A stretch of DNA of 64,000 nt from Oncomelania hupensis (GCA_036898135.1 CM072526.1:6673724-6737723), one strand, 5' to 3'; positions 1 to 28,208 are shown, counted from the stretch's first letter. Notes: generated by a model from the sequence alone, not told the origin. Translations and numbers: made by a program.

Positions 1-465
1 GATGTTGGCTGGAAGAGTGTTCAATTGTCTGGGTGCACAATAGGTGAATGCCCGTTCTCCGTACATTTTGGTGTTGGTTTTTTGAATGCAGAGTGTGCGA
101 GAGTCAGAAGAAGAGCGAAGAGTGCGAGAAGGGACATAGACAGACAGCAGATCTGACAGGTATGAAGGGCAGGTTCCAGAGAAGAAATTGTGGCACAGTA
201 CGGACAGTTTATATTTAATGCGGGCCTCTATGGGTAGCCAATGCAGCTTACGGAGTAGTGGAGTGATGTGATCACGCTTTTTTGCCCTGAAGACTAGCCT
301 AGCAGCACAATTCTGGACTTTTTGAAGTTTGTCTATGAGATGACTCGGGCAGGAAGCCATTAGGGCATTACAATAGTCTAGCCTAGACAAGACTAAAGCA
401 CAGACTAAGGTGATGGTTGCTTGAAGGGTTAAGTAGCAGCGAATAGAGCTGATCTGACGCAAGGC
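1..465 (-). pseudogene. LINE reverse transcriptase C-terminal part (L2/CR1-like)
   Basis: The minus strand is open without stops from about 465 to the window edge and encodes the region after the reverse transcriptase palm of an L2/CR1-like LINE. Visible family motifs are RLDYCNAL, NCAARLVF, HITPLL, LHWLPIEARIKYK and PSRTLRSS. There is no start codon; this is the 3' part of ORF2 and it continues beyond base 1. The ORF2 protein would nick the target and copy LINE RNA into DNA. A close relative lies at 32735-33470. Clade assignment is from motif memory only. Confidence 0.75.
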
Positions 466-563
466 AGCATATGCTGATTTACAAACTGCACATGAAAATC
501 AAGCGTCATTTCACTCGACTCTGTCTGTCTTTCGCACTCTCTGTCTGTCTCTATCTCTGTCTC

Positions 564-572
<9 letters not shown>

Positions 573-648
<76 letters not shown>
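573..648. repeat. (CT)n microsatellite
   Basis: Uninterrupted CT dinucleotides follow a CTGT-rich lead-in. The translated serine/leucine ORF over it is an artefact. Confidence 0.95.
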
Positions 649-652
<4 letters not shown>

Positions 653-961
653 AATTTCCAGCCATTATCTGGTACTTCGGAATCATGTTTAACGATACGA
701 ATCGATGCATGTTTGATACTGATCGGAAGATACGCAGATAGTCATTGTTTATCTCGCCCCTCCCTTCCCCCCATCACCACCCCACGCCATCCAATCACAT
801 ACACTACATGCTGAAATATAAGCAGAGAGTACAGGACTAACCTATAGCGTGCAGCAGACCCAACACCTTGGCAAACTGTCAGTCATATACATTATCGCGG
901 AGTGCGGTCCCTTGTTGATAACAATCTTACAAGAGTTGTGTTTCGTACGCCCTAAATTACA

Positions 962-1028
962 ACACATACACAAACACACCCACACACGCACCCACACACC
1001 CACACACATACACACACACACACACACC
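962..1028. repeat. (CA)n microsatellite
   Basis: Imperfect CA array. The flanking bases 660-960 show no gene signal that I can support. Confidence 0.9.
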
Positions 1029-1119
1029 CAACTGTGTAGAAACGCCGTTGTGATGACTTTCATGAAACTTTACATACGTTACTTTGACATTATTTTTAAC
1101 AAACTTGTCCATTTTTTAA

Positions 1120-1192
1120 AGCTAACCCTAACCTTAACCCAAACCATAACCCTAACCCTTAACCTAACCCTAAGACAGCCCTAACCCTAACG
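1120..1192. repeat. Interstitial telomere-like (CCCTAA)n repeat
   Basis: Degenerate tandem copies of ccctaa occur here, the complement of the TTAGGG telomere unit used by molluscs and vertebrates. Shorter tracts are at 11417-11432 (plus-sense TTAGGG) and 12764-12778. Confidence 0.8.
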
Positions 1193-1414
1193 GAACACTG
1201 TTCTGAAGTCAAAATAACGGGGTCCGTCAAAATAAAGTACGTAGAGGTTCAAGTATATGTCAGAATAACGGCGTTTCTACATAGCCACACACACACACAC
1301 ACAGCGTCAGTAAAACTGTTCCATATAATGCAATAGTTCCCCTTCGATCTGCATTAATGAATGTAGTTTGTAAGGTGGTCATGATGCCCATGATCTCCAC
1401 CATGTCAAATCCAC

Positions 1415-1620
1415 TGAGGTGGCCTAGCAGCCCAGTGGGTAGAGAGCTGCTTTCCTATGCCGATGGTCGCGGGTTTGAAACTCACGTGGGACGAACTTAA
1501 CGTGCCTGAGGTGTGAGACTTCTCAGGACACAGAGTAGTTTTCCGTGTGTACTCCAGTGTCCTCCCTCCTGTCAATAATGGTAATGGATGCAGTTCCGGA
1601 ACCCCTCCCCTGGCCATCCG
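1415..1620 (+). mobile_element. tRNA-derived SINE (family B)
   Basis: The head looks tRNA-like: an A-box-like segment at 1424-1440 and a degenerate B box gggtttgaaactc near 1470. The body shares blocks such as gacgaact, tcaggacac and ccctcctgtcaataat with the copy at 24190-24455, which shows a family rather than a tRNA gene. Pol III promoter function is inferred from the boxes. Confidence 0.7.
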
Positions 1621-1924
1621 ATGTACCCCAGAAAGAAAAAAAAATATATATGTTGTTTTTTTAAGCTCTTAATTAGTTTATTTATTAGATGACCAGCCAA
1701 TATGGGACATTAAACTCAAAAACCAACCAACCAACCAAAATGTGTGATGAATGGTGCAATTTACGAACATAGCAAAATTTTCCCACCTTCCGTCCGGCCC
1801 AATACCATCACTTGGAACACTCCCCCCTTCTACTTGGAACCCCCCCCCCCCCACCTTCTACTTACCTTGATCCGGCCCTGGTGTGTGATGGTGGATGAGA
1901 CAGGTGAGCGTGTATGTTGGTAGA

Positions 1925-1978
1925 GATCGCCGCGCTTAGAGCCTGGTTGATTTGGGGAAAGGCGCGTATATAGCATCC

Positions 1979-2062
<84 letters not shown>
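1925..2062 (+). repeat. SINE 3' tail leading into (ATT)n
   Basis: The block gatcgccgcgcttagagcc ... ggcgcgtatatagcatcc matches the 3' end of the SINE at 24190-24455 and runs straight into an ATT array (1979-2062). The same tail occurs at 2462-2512 before a TTC array. Confidence 0.7.
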
Positions 2063-2267
2063 ACGTCAACTCTCGAGTTTCCTACTATGCAGTCATCAAA
2101 CGATACAACAGGCCGAGATCCAAGTCGCATAGATACAGCCACAGGAAAACTGCTGAGGCTGTAAATGCGTTGAGTCAGGCACATATAACTCCATCTTTCC
2201 CGCGCCTGTAGAGTATATGTAATATAAGGGCGTTAAGTGTCCCAGTTCCTGCCTATAGCGGACGACC

Positions 2268-2363
2268 CACAGGCGCTTGTATAACGCGTCTCCTTTCTGG
2301 TTATCTATAAATAATTAGATAACCAGAAGGGAGACGCACCACAGGCATAGGCGCTCGCGTGTC
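2268..2363. mobile_element. hAT-like MITE, variant copy with internal hairpin
   Basis: It starts with cacaggcgcttgtat, like the terminal repeat of the MITE at 34970-35051, and shares its internal block (agataacc ... ggcataggcgctcgcgtgtc). It also carries a 21-bp stem (2286-2306 with 2317-2337, one mismatch, 10-nt loop) that the other copy lacks. I see no right terminal repeat, so it is truncated or rearranged. Confidence 0.6.
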
Positions 2364-2376
2364 CATAGATGTTTGT

Positions 2377-2430
<54 letters not shown>
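2377..2430. repeat. (TG)n(AG)n compound microsatellite
   Basis: Adjacent TG and AG dinucleotide runs. Confidence 0.9.
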
Positions 2431-2432
<2 letters not shown>

Positions 2433-2461
2433 TGTGGATGAAACATTATATGTTGATATAG

Positions 2462-2555
2462 ATCGCCGCGCTTTGAACCTGATTGGTAATTTGGGGGAAA
2501 GCGCGTAGGTATTCTTCTTCTTCTTCTTCTTCTTCTTCTTCTTCTTCTTCTTCTT

Positions 2556-2585
<30 letters not shown>
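2462..2585 (+). repeat. SINE tail plus (TTC)n microsatellite
   Basis: The same SINE tail as at 1925 (gatcgccgcgctttgaacc ... agcgcgta) is followed directly by about 24 TTC triplets. This suggests that the array grew from the SINE's 3' end. Confidence 0.75.
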
Positions 2586-2586
<1 letters not shown>

Positions 2587-3458
2587 AATTAATTAATTAA
2601 TTTATTTATTTATTTTAAAGACCCATCAATCGTATGTACTGAATGTGTGGGTGGCACACCACAAGGAAGCACAGAGGAGGGGGATAGTGGGGTGGATGGG
2701 GAGGGGGTGTTAAAGGAAGGAGGGGTAGGGGGTTAGCCATTTACAAGTCAAATCCTTCAACGTCTGACCTTTTAAACTGAGTCTCATTTCCCGATCAACA
2801 GTACCAATAGCGTGCAATGGGTCGTCTGCTCTGCTATGGCAGTACTATCTGGCTTATATACCTTAGTAAACTTAGAATACAGGCAGTGGTGATCCACAAA
2901 CCAGCGCCTCGGAGCGCGACCCACAAACCCCCAAGTTGTTGCTGTGTAATTAGCCTGCGGGAAACTATGCTGTGTTTGTAGTCTGCTGTGACGCTGATTG
3001 ACTCCATTAGAGGCCCGCCCATCTTCTTTCCGAAACCCGAGAGGTTATTAATAACTTCTTAAGCTACTTACACGCCTATCAAAGAGCTTTCACTTCAAAT
3101 AAGTGGATTAATGAACACTTCTATTGTCATACTATCTAGTGTACTGTTGCGTTGTGTTGTACTCTTGTAATGTTCTATTGTGTTTTATTGTTATGGTGTC
3201 TTGTATTGTAATGTTGTATTGTGTTGTACTGTAATGGTGTCTTGTGTTGTCATGTTGTCTTCTGTTGTACTGTTGTGTTGTAATGTTGTTTTGTGTTGTA
3301 CTGTTGTATTGTAATGTTGTCTTGTTGTGTTGTACTGTATCGTGGTGTTGTATTGTGTTGTCTCTAAATTGTGAACATTCGTCACAAATGACGTCTGTTG
3401 TACTGTATGTAAATTCAGATTCAGATTTTTGGATTTGAGTCTTTTCCTTGATAAAAGG
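2586..3458. other. No gene seen; TTG/TGT-rich low-complexity stretch
   Basis: Nothing coding is supported here. From about 3135 to 3365 the plus strand is an irregular array of tgttgta/atgttg words. It ends beside the P-element target site at 3459. Confidence 0.6.
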
Positions 3459-3878
3459 ATTTTAGACATAGCGTACTCTACTACAGGCCTTCTCAGCGCG
3501 CGACTGTGGTCTCTGACTGGGGGCCTACGCGAAGAAATGAAGGGAAGCAACTCGTGAAAAACCTAAAACGCTAGCGATAAAACTTATTACCGAAACACAA
3601 AATGAAGTCGCGTAGGATTTGAAATTCTACATTTTTTTATTTTTATATAACCCATTTTCCTTCCCAAACCACTGTATTTGATTAGTGTGAGATAAAACTG
3701 TTATTTAAGCAGCAAAATTATATCGATTACGTATGTTGTTGTGTCTGAGTTTTGTCTTATTTGCGGTAAGTTGTTAGTTCGTGTCAACATCCGCTTTTAC
3801 AAAGTGGCATGCTACTGCACTCTGTTCTTAATAAAATAATCTTCAATCTTCAATAGTTTCCAGCAGTTGTGTTTGATC

Positions 3879-4859
3879 ATGGACAAGAAATGTTGTGTGT
3901 ACGGCTGCAAAACAAACTATGCGTCTGAAAAAGAACGCGAAGCGGGTAAAAAAGTGTCTGTTTTCAGATTTCCAAAGGAAGAGAATGCGAAACGTGCATG
4001 GATTTCTGCGATTCCAAACGCCAACATGACTGTTTCCAAAGACACTGTGATATATATATATATATGTGAACTGCACTGGCCTTCAGAATTTGAAACTATC
4101 CGCAAAAATGGGAAACTCCGCCCTTTAGATCCTCCATCTGTTTGGCCAAATGTTCCATCAAGCCAAATCCCCACCCCTGCCCTTCCTCTAGGCACAACAA
4201 AGCGTGCATTGTGCTCTCGGAGAAACATAGAGGAAGACCAACTTGCAACCTTTTTGGAGCAGGACGCAGTTTCTTTCTGTGAAATGAAGGACACGCTTTT
4301 GCAGAGCAAGCGAGATTTTCTTGTTCCTGTGATTACTTACATGGATGAAAGTGTTTTGATTGTACAGTCAAAGAGACTTTCGCGTGGAATTCCATGGTTT
4401 GTGATAAGGATTAGTAGTGATAAAACATTCAACAACTTCCATCTGGGTGTGCGATGCATAGCTCCCTCCCTGTCCAAAAATCGCATCACCACACTGACTA
4501 CCTGGTCAGCACTGGAGGAAAATATGAGATCTCTGAACTGCCTAGAAATGACTGATAAAAAACAGATCATCCAGGAACAACTGCAGGCCATGGGAACACA
4601 ACGTGTCGGCAAACCACTGTACACACCAGAAATCATAATCCGGGCCTTTCTGTATTTTGCAACGTCCAGGTGCCTCTATCAAAGACTCAGTCAAGATTTT
4701 CAATTGCCATCAACACAGACACTGACTCGCATCACATCAAAAGTTGCAAAGCTCGACGATGGTGCATTTTCAAATGCAGTTTTCAAGTCAGTCGAGGAAC
4801 GCCAGAAAATGTGTGTGATTATGCAGGACGAGGTGTATGTATGCACAGCTGAGGTCTGA
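3879..4859 (+). pseudogene. THAP-domain P-element transposase, C-terminally truncated
   Basis: About 326 aa from the ATG at 3879. I chose this ATG because upstream in-frame codons include only TTG and it directly precedes the THAP cysteines. Residues ~5-66 are a THAP zinc finger (early Cys pair, FRFPK, then CELH), followed by a proline box (LDPPSVWP). Residues ~225-310 match the P-transposase helical region and end in MQDEVYV, where the first catalytic Asp of the RNase H-like fold is expected. The frame stops about 10 residues later, while full P transposases are over twice as long. A TA microsatellite (4050-4064) sits inside the coding sequence just before CELH. The full enzyme would bind the element ends and cut and paste them. 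Confidence 0.85.
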
Positions 4860-4944
4860 GGTTGCACTGCTGAGGTCAGTCTTGCCATTTGATTTTCTGT
4901 CAATGTCTGGATTCTAAATCTCAGTGTGTGATGCTACTCAAATG

Positions 4945-5292
4945 ATTCAAGATTCAAGATTCTTTATTGTCCAAACACATGGCATGGTTATTTGTTTAGC
5001 AGTGCAAGAAGGAAGGAGATAACAACATCAAAACTATTAAAAACATAGACATACAATATTAATACATTTGATATACTATCAAACATAACTTCCATACCAA
5101 AATACAAATCTATGAACACTAGCACACATGCATAAACAGATATCCAGTCACATACCCATGTGTACACATTTAACACACGGATAATTATTCCACAATACAT
5201 GTATATGACATACACAAAACTACTAACACTCACCCATTCTTCCATGCCTTAGATCCATCCTAGATCATAATAATAATAATAATAATAATAAT

Positions 5293-5331
<39 letters not shown>

Positions 5332-5341
5332 AATAGTAATG

Positions 5342-5390
<49 letters not shown>

Positions 5391-5580
5391 AAAATAATCA
5401 TCATAATATTAATAATAATCGTAATCATAAGAGTAATTATAAAAAAATAATAATAACAATCTACTAAAAAATAATACAACAGCAGCACCAACAGACAAAT
5501 AATAATTAATATATGGTAACACTGATAATAATAATAACAATACTACTACAACTAATAATAATAACATTAACAACAGGAAG
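4945..5580 (-). mobile_element. LINE 3' tail repeat, copy 1
   Basis: It opens on the plus strand with gattcaagattcaagattc, the complement of a (GAATCTT)n LINE tail. It aligns with 6790-7575 through the same landmarks (tttattgtccaaacac, acccattcttccatgcctt, acagcagcaccaacagaca). Both copies hold AAT-rich DNA in the same place. No reverse transcriptase remains. The strand is inferred from the tail. Confidence 0.7.
5262..5400. repeat. (AAT)n/(CAT)n microsatellite
   Basis: Runs of AAT, then CAT, then AAT triplets inside LINE-tail copy 1. Confidence 0.95.
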
Positions 5581-5675
5581 GGTACAAAACCAGGCTTCAT
5601 GGTGATCTAGGGGAACAAAATTACTAATTAGTAAGAATAATGATAATAACAAGAACAACAATAGTCAATACAACC

Positions 5676-5840
5676 AAATTAACTGATTGATAAAATCTCT
5701 GGTCAAAGTTGAGTAAGAAAAGAACACCACATTCTCATCACCAAATTAACCAAAGTTAACCAAATTAACTAATTGATAAAATCTCTGGTCAAAGTTGAGT
5801 AAGAAAAGAACACCGCATTCTCATGACCACTTGCCAATTA
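5676..5840. repeat. Tandem duplication, period about 86 bp
   Basis: Two copies of a block containing gataaaatctctggtcaaag and aagaaaagaacacc, starting near 5681 and 5767 and nearly identical, lie within the P element. Confidence 0.8.
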
Positions 5841-6602
5841 AAATTATGTATCATTTAAACATGTTTTTCATGTTTAATAACCATTTACACAGGTCTACAT
5901 CCTCCAGTGAGGTTGAAAAACAAAATCGTTGATTGTGAGTTAGCTGCAAAAGAGGAGAGGGAGGGGAGGGGTGTGTGATGGGTGTTTGAAGGAGGTTGTT
6001 AATATGAATTATTTAGAATGTATAAGAAAACAAAAAGGTCCAAAACTGATTCTTTAGTAAAACTTCTTATCTATTAGTTTTTCAACAGTGACAAAGAAAA
6101 ACACTGACAACTATACTTATGCTGTTCATATTTAACTCATGGATTTAACTCTATTATAAATACAAAACAGCATATAAAACACTCTTTCAAAACCAAAATA
6201 CAACGTTTTGTTTGATATCTATACTTCTTTTTAGCAGAATAATCAATATAGTTTGCTTGTGTGTGAATTGAGCATGAGAAAAGAACACATAAATGTATAT
6301 AGTAACAAAGAAACCATAGGCCCCCAGTCTGAGACCCCAGTCGCGCGCTGAGAAGGCCTGTAGTAGAGTACGCCATGATTTTAGACTTTCACAAGCATAT
6401 ATACATACACATATAACTATACACCTGTGTGTAGAAAAGACATGACGATTCGTGTTTGCAAGGAGGATGTAATGATTTTATTGCCCAGAATACACGATAC
6501 ACAATCGTAATAGCGCTGTTGCAAAACTAGTGCAGATAGAGTTATCCGGCCCTGCCTTCACCCATGCCAAGGACACCGGCTAGTTCCGGTTGAGTATTAA
6601 GC

Positions 6603-6791
6603 ATGGCCGCACGTAGACGGAAGACTTGTTACGGAGAAAAACAGTATTGCGTTTGCTGCCCTAATTTCGCAGGAAAAGTAATTGAAGGGCGCATTGTCAA
6701 GTTACACACATTGCCAGCTAACAAAACACTGAAACGACTGTGGGAACAACGTTTGCGACTGATTCGGAAAGATTACAACAATGAAAAATAA
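6603..6791 (+). pseudogene. Second THAP-type zinc-finger fragment
   Basis: From the ATG at 6603 the 62-aa product has an early Cys cluster (CVCCPNFAG) and a KLHTLP...LKRLWEQRLR segment like the first half of a THAP finger. The closing C-x2-H is missing because LINE-tail sequence begins at 6790. It is a separate remnant from the P element at 3467-6377. A 16-bp inverted repeat (6577-6592 and 7880-7895) brackets the region and may mark an old element, but I find no target duplication. Confidence 0.5.
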
Positions 6792-7575
6792 GATTCAAGA
6801 TTCAAGATTCTTTATTGTCCAAACACAAGGCATGGATATTTGTTTAGTAGTGCAATAAGGAAGGAGATAACAACATCAAAATTATTACAAACATGGACAT
6901 ACAATATTGATACATTTGATATACTATCAAAAACAACTTCCATACCAAAATACAAATCTATAAACACTAACACACATGCATAAACAGATAACCAGCCACA
7001 TACCCATGCGTACACATTTAACACACAGATCATTATTCCACAGTATATGGGGCCGGGTAGCTCAGTTGGTAAGAGCGTCTTGCTAGTAACCGAAAGGTCG
7101 CTGGTTCGAATCCCGGATTGGTCAACGTGTGAATCTGTGATCATATTATTTTCCCCTTTACCAACAACTGGCCCGCTGGTGTCAGTATAAATCGGTCCAG
7201 TAGTCACCTATATGCGAAAGTGTCGTGTGACTATAATCTACATACAAACAAACACAGTATATGTATACACAACTACAACACTCACCCATTCTTCCATGCC
7301 TTAGATCCATCCTAGATAATAATAATAATAATAATAATCATTATAATAATAAGAGTAATAATACAAAATAATCATCATAATATTAATAATAATCGTAATC
7401 ATTAGAGTAATTAATAATTATAAAAATAATAATAATAAGAACAATGCAACTACAATTAATAATAAAAATACTAATAATACAACAGCAGCACCAACAGACA
7501 ACTAATAATTAATATATGGTAATAATGATAATAATAATAACAATACTACTACAACTAATAATAATAACAACTGAA
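6790..7575 (-). mobile_element. LINE 3' tail repeat, copy 2, split by a SINE
   Basis: Same family and landmarks as 4945-5580. The copy is interrupted at 7050-7252 by a SINE with its target duplication; removing that restores collinearity with copy 1. Confidence 0.75.
7050..7252 (+). mobile_element. Complete tRNA-derived SINE (family A) with 11-bp TSD
   Basis: The head is a tRNA-like ggggccgggtagctcagttgg with A box tagctcagttgg and B box ggttcgaatcc. The body runs to ctataatctacatacaaac. Perfect direct repeats cacagtatatg at 7039-7049 and 7253-7263 flank it. Related copies at 45511-45693 and 46250-46506 (both minus) contain the same body, so it is a retroposon and not a tRNA gene. Confidence 0.92.
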
Positions 7576-8600
7576 AGACTGAAAATAATAAGACATAATT
7601 GCAGTTGCTTCACTGAATTAAAAACAAAAATTATTCTACTGTATAATAATGTTATCTTCTAGATAAACTGCAAAATTCAAATTTCTCAATTAAAAAATTA
7701 AAGCAAAGAAAAAGAAAGAGACTTCGAATTTCTCGTGAATGTAGGTCACTGACAAACGAATTAGGCCTACTGAACAAACAAATCAGCAATCAATGTTTAG
7801 GCAAGCAGCCATCCTGAGTAAAATTTGAACGATTGTACAAGAGAAATATAATTTATATAACCCTCCATCTTTCTTGCTTCAACCGGAACTAGCCGAACCC
7901 AAGGGCCGCAACCGATCCGCCACTTTCGCTTTCATTATGAAACAGCGCTATACAACAAAATGTATGTATCACGTAAAGCATGAACAATTTAGGCATAAAA
8001 AGCAAAGTCTTATAACAGTCATTTATGACAGAGAGAAAAAAAGTGTACACTGCCAATTTCCATAGAGATAGAGGAAGTGAGCGCTGACCGACTTACCATC
8101 TTTACTTACCCATTACCCCCTAAATAATTATATCCTTTTTGTTTATCTCATTCCCACTCCTACTTTCACTCTCTCCCTTACCGTACCCTATTTCTTTTTA
8201 ATTCTATGCTATTTTAAAGCGTCTTAAATCCTGTTTTGAATTAAGCCCTACAATCTATTTTCACCAATTGCTCATTCCCCTTACTTGCAATCTTTCCTTA
8301 AATAAAAGCTTTTCAAGACTTAAGTGCACTTCTATTATCGCTTATGTAAACATAGAGACCACTTTTAAACATAGCTTGGCAAGAGTGAAGTCAGTGGTAT
8401 TGTATCGCCAGCCTAGCCTGCATGTTTATGCATGAAGTTGTCAGTGCTCACTTTCTCTATTTCTTCCATAAAATGTTTTTTTTTAATTTATAGTTTTGGG
8501 TTGATGGTGAACCTGGTGATACCCCTGAGGAAACCTTGTATGAGGGGCGAACATTTGGAGTGTTAATAATAAAAAATATATACAAGCAAGAGCAGGAATG
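7576..8600. other. No gene seen; AT-rich, possible old retroelement end
   Basis: I find no supported coding exon. The stretch 8495-8575 (cccctgaggaaacc ... gggcgaac ... gtgttaataataaa) resembles 3' ends of Penelope-like or other retroelements. This is impression only. Confidence 0.35.
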
Positions 8601-8615
8601 TGCAGTGTTTGATGT

Positions 8616-8658
8616 GTTAACTCTCTCTCTCTCTATCTACAGATAGATAAATAGAGAA

Positions 8659-8715
<57 letters not shown>
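8616..8715. repeat. (CT)n and (AG)n short arrays
   Basis: A short CT run (8620-8634) is followed by an AG run (8668-8715), making opposed purine and pyrimidine tracts. Confidence 0.85.
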
Positions 8716-8795
8716 TTCGGGTGAATTAACAATGAAATAAAACACTTTAAACAGCCAAAACGAACATGAACAAAAAGGTATACTCAGTGTCTTAG

Positions 8796-9246
<451 letters not shown>

Positions 9247-9691
9247 CGCACACACCGACACGCAGGTACACACACAAAACCCACTCTAACTTAAAAAAAC
9301 AACACCCAGTAACGTTCGCTTTTAAAACAAAGTCATCTTTGTGCACTGTACACAGATTCAAAGTCACATCTGCGCAGTTTGAATTCAATTCAGGTTCCAG
9401 ATTTGTTCTATAAGTTATGCTGCCCAGCACTAGCATCCTTCAACCCAAAATCTTAGCGAACGATGTGGTCTTTCTCACTCTAGTCAATGTCGATGATTCC
9501 ATTGTTACCCTGCCACAAACGCACTTGAATAGCTGATCATTGCGCTGGTCAAATCATCAAGCGATTACCTCTTTATCTTGACCCACAAGCTACCTTTGAG
9601 ATACGGTAGAAAAGGCCTAACTCAGAGCTACAGTACACAACAAGCCCTGTAACCCGAAAGTGATTTGCCTCCAGCAGTAGAAGCGTGACTA

Positions 9692-25945
<16,254 letters not shown>

Positions 25946-26184
25946 CTGGACCAAGAGTCAAGGGCATATACAGAATACAGACTACATAATTCTTTATTAT
26001 CTTCATAAATATTGACAAGGAGAATTGTGTGCAGTGTCTAACAACATACCACCACCCTTTCCCTCTCCCACCACAAATAAAAACCAAATAAATTAAATAA
26101 AATAAATTCAAACATTGTTCAAAAATACAAAATAAAACCGAATTGAATAGAATTCTTACATTATTAAATTACAATTACATTTCA

Positions 26185-26620
26185 ATAATTTTAGGGCTGA
26201 TGTTGTACACTCTCATGGTTGCCCACAGAGCTGCATGCCAGACTCGGTCAAACGACTTTTTGAAGTCTACGAAAACATGATATAGATGTTGTTGGTGCTG
26301 TAGGTATTTCTCGCAGGTTATTTTGAGGTTGAAAATCTGTTCTGTGGTACTTCGCCCTGCCCTGCCCTGCCCTGCATCTTGCTTGTTCTTCAGCTATGAT
26401 TTGTTCAGCTTGGGGTTTCAACCTGCTGAGTATTATTTTCAGGAGGAACTTGCTGGGATGGCTGATGAGGCTGATTGTGCGGTAATTTTCACATTTTGGG
26501 AAGAGTGGTGACAAGCGACTGGGTCCATGGTGTAGGCCACTCCCAACTCTGCCAGATCTTGTTACAGATAATGGTGAGTGCGTCAATCATTGCTTCTCCT
26601 CCTGCTTGAAGTAGTAATGG
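26185..26620 (-). pseudogene. RTE/Jockey-like LINE fragment (vi)
   Basis: Minus-strand pieces of the reverse transcriptase (SHPSKFLLKIILSRLKPQ, IIAEEQARCRAG) with a gccct tandem slip near 26355-26375 that breaks the AGRSTTEQ region. An L2-like LINE abuts it at 26625. Confidence 0.75.
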
Positions 26621-26629
26621 GTGGATCAC

Positions 26630-27345
26630 TGAGGGGGAAAGAGATGAGTTTTGAGAGCAGATTTGAAAGCAGAGTATAGGCTTACTGCGAAGAGAGAGGG
26701 GCAAGTTGTTCCAGGTTCTTGGACCAAAAACAAAGAAAGAGCGTGAACCAACAGGCACCATTTTGAACGAGGAAAGCGGAGTGTGCGAGTTTCAGAAGCA
26801 GACCGGAGATTACGAGATGACATGTAGGGTTGAAGGCAGTCGGATAGGTATGATGGTCCATAACCAGGGAGACATTTATAGCATAGGAGGCAGATTTTGT
26901 ATTCAATTGGTGATGAGACAGGAAGCCAGTGAAAAGAGTGCAGGAGAGGAGTGATGTGATCAGTTTTCTTCTTCCTCAGAACTAGTCTAGCTGCAGCATT
27001 ATGAACGAACTGTAGTGGCTGTATAGATAAAGAAGGTAGGTCAGAGGAGAGAGGTGCAGCAATCAAGTTTTGCCAGAACCAGAGACGATACAAGAGTTTT
27101 TGTTGCTTCCGTGGTGAGACACTTACGAATGAGACCAATACAACGTATGTCAAAGTAACAGGCTTGACATGTTTTGAAACTGAAGTCTTGCATGCATAGA
27201 AAGATTGTCGTCAAAGACGAACACAAGATTTTTCACTGAAAAAAAAAAGGTTGATTGTACTGTTGCCAAGAGACATGCTGATATTGACAGGTTCAAGCCT
27301 GAGAGGAGTGGGTAGCTGAGAGAATAGTCTAGAGGATTAATAAAA
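26630..27345 (-). pseudogene. L2/CR1-like LINE, C-terminal half of ORF2
   Basis: Minus-strand motifs: FVFDDNLSMHA, LVLAKLDCCTSLL, VHNAAARLVLRKKK, HITPLLHSFHWLPV, YGPSYLSD and PSLF...SALKTHLF. Several frameshifts are present. A different family from the RTE/Jockey-like copies and from 32735-33470. Confidence 0.8.
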
Positions 27346-27621
27346 CATAGATGGCGAGTCAAGAAGTTGTTGTTGTTGTTGTTGTTGTTGGGGGTGATGG
27401 TGGAGGTGGTGGCGGTGGTGGTGTTGCAGTTGTTGTACGAATGAATAAAATGTTGATACTGTATCCTTACCTGTGGTTGTAGAGGTGGATTCGTTGGACC
27501 CATCACAGGTTTTGAACAAGCCATTCCCCAATGTTCATTATGCCAAGAAAGACAAGCAGATCCCCTTGTTTCCTCAGGTGGGGCAACTCTCTCTGTGAAT
27601 GTGTGATAAGAGACCCTTTAA

Positions 27622-27625
<4 letters not shown>

Positions 27626-27708
<83 letters not shown>

Positions 27709-27709
27709 T
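27626..27709. repeat. (AAT)n microsatellite
   Basis: AAT array. Confidence 0.95.
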
Positions 27710-28110
27710 GGGCGGAAAGGGAGGCGACTGGTTCACGGCTTTTGAGAGATTGTCTACCTTCCATTTGTTGGTTAGTCTAGCCTTGGGTGGCTGTGCAGAA
27801 TTCTTTGGTGTGGCCATTGGGTTATGCAGGACAAGGCGACACGACCTATGTTCTCCCAGCCTGACCATTCGTCTTCTGCTTTTGGTGGTGAGTAGGACTA
27901 CATTAACGGCAGGCATTTTATACAAGTCGGTGGCAGTGACTTGTATGGAATGTCGTGGCACTAGTAGTTGGCAACCCGGTTTACTATCAACACGCTTCAC
28001 CGCCTTGCAGGGCAAATATTTCGATGTCCCTCTTACGAGGGATAAAGAAAAATAACAGCTCGGGTTGGTCCGTGTTCTCAAGGTGGTGGCCGAGAGACGG
28101 GAGTCAAATG
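27710..28110 (+). repeat. Unclassified interspersed repeat
   Basis: Shares gggaggcgactgg, ctatgttctccc, cgtcttctgctttt and ggtggcag with 30955-31258 in the same order. No coding seen. Could be part of an LTR element leader, but I cannot show ends. Confidence 0.45.
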
Positions 28111-28124
28111 CTCCACTCGGCTAC

Positions 28125-28185
<61 letters not shown>

Positions 28186-28208
28186 GGACAACAACAACAT
28201 CAACGACG

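Larger units (their letters stand above)
3467..6377 (+). mobile_element. P-family DNA transposon, non-autonomous, with TIRs and 8-bp TSD
   Basis: The ends are inverted repeats: 3471-3528 matches the complement of 6316-6373 over 58 bp with a few mismatches, and the termini read cata/catg. The element is flanked by a perfect 8-bp direct repeat, attttaga, at 3459-3466 and 6378-6385. P elements make 8-bp duplications. Inside is a THAP-domain transposase 5' part (3879-4859) on the same strand. The 3' part of the transposase is absent; the interior instead holds a LINE tail (4945-5580), triplet repeats and unassigned AT-rich DNA (5840-6315). It can therefore move only if a complete relative supplies transposase. 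Confidence 0.9.

Noticed and set aside
7050..7120. Functional tRNA gene
   Set aside because: The tRNA-like head continues into a 200-bp body with target duplication and has two more copies in the window. It is a SINE.
7874..8065. 63-aa plus-strand frame as the 3' exon of the second THAP gene
   Set aside because: No THAP or transposase motif, and it starts inside the inverted repeat.
8495..8575. Hammerhead ribozyme of a Penelope-like element
   Set aside because: The wording ctgagga...gaac departs from the required core (ctgatga...gaaa), and no stems could be confirmed.
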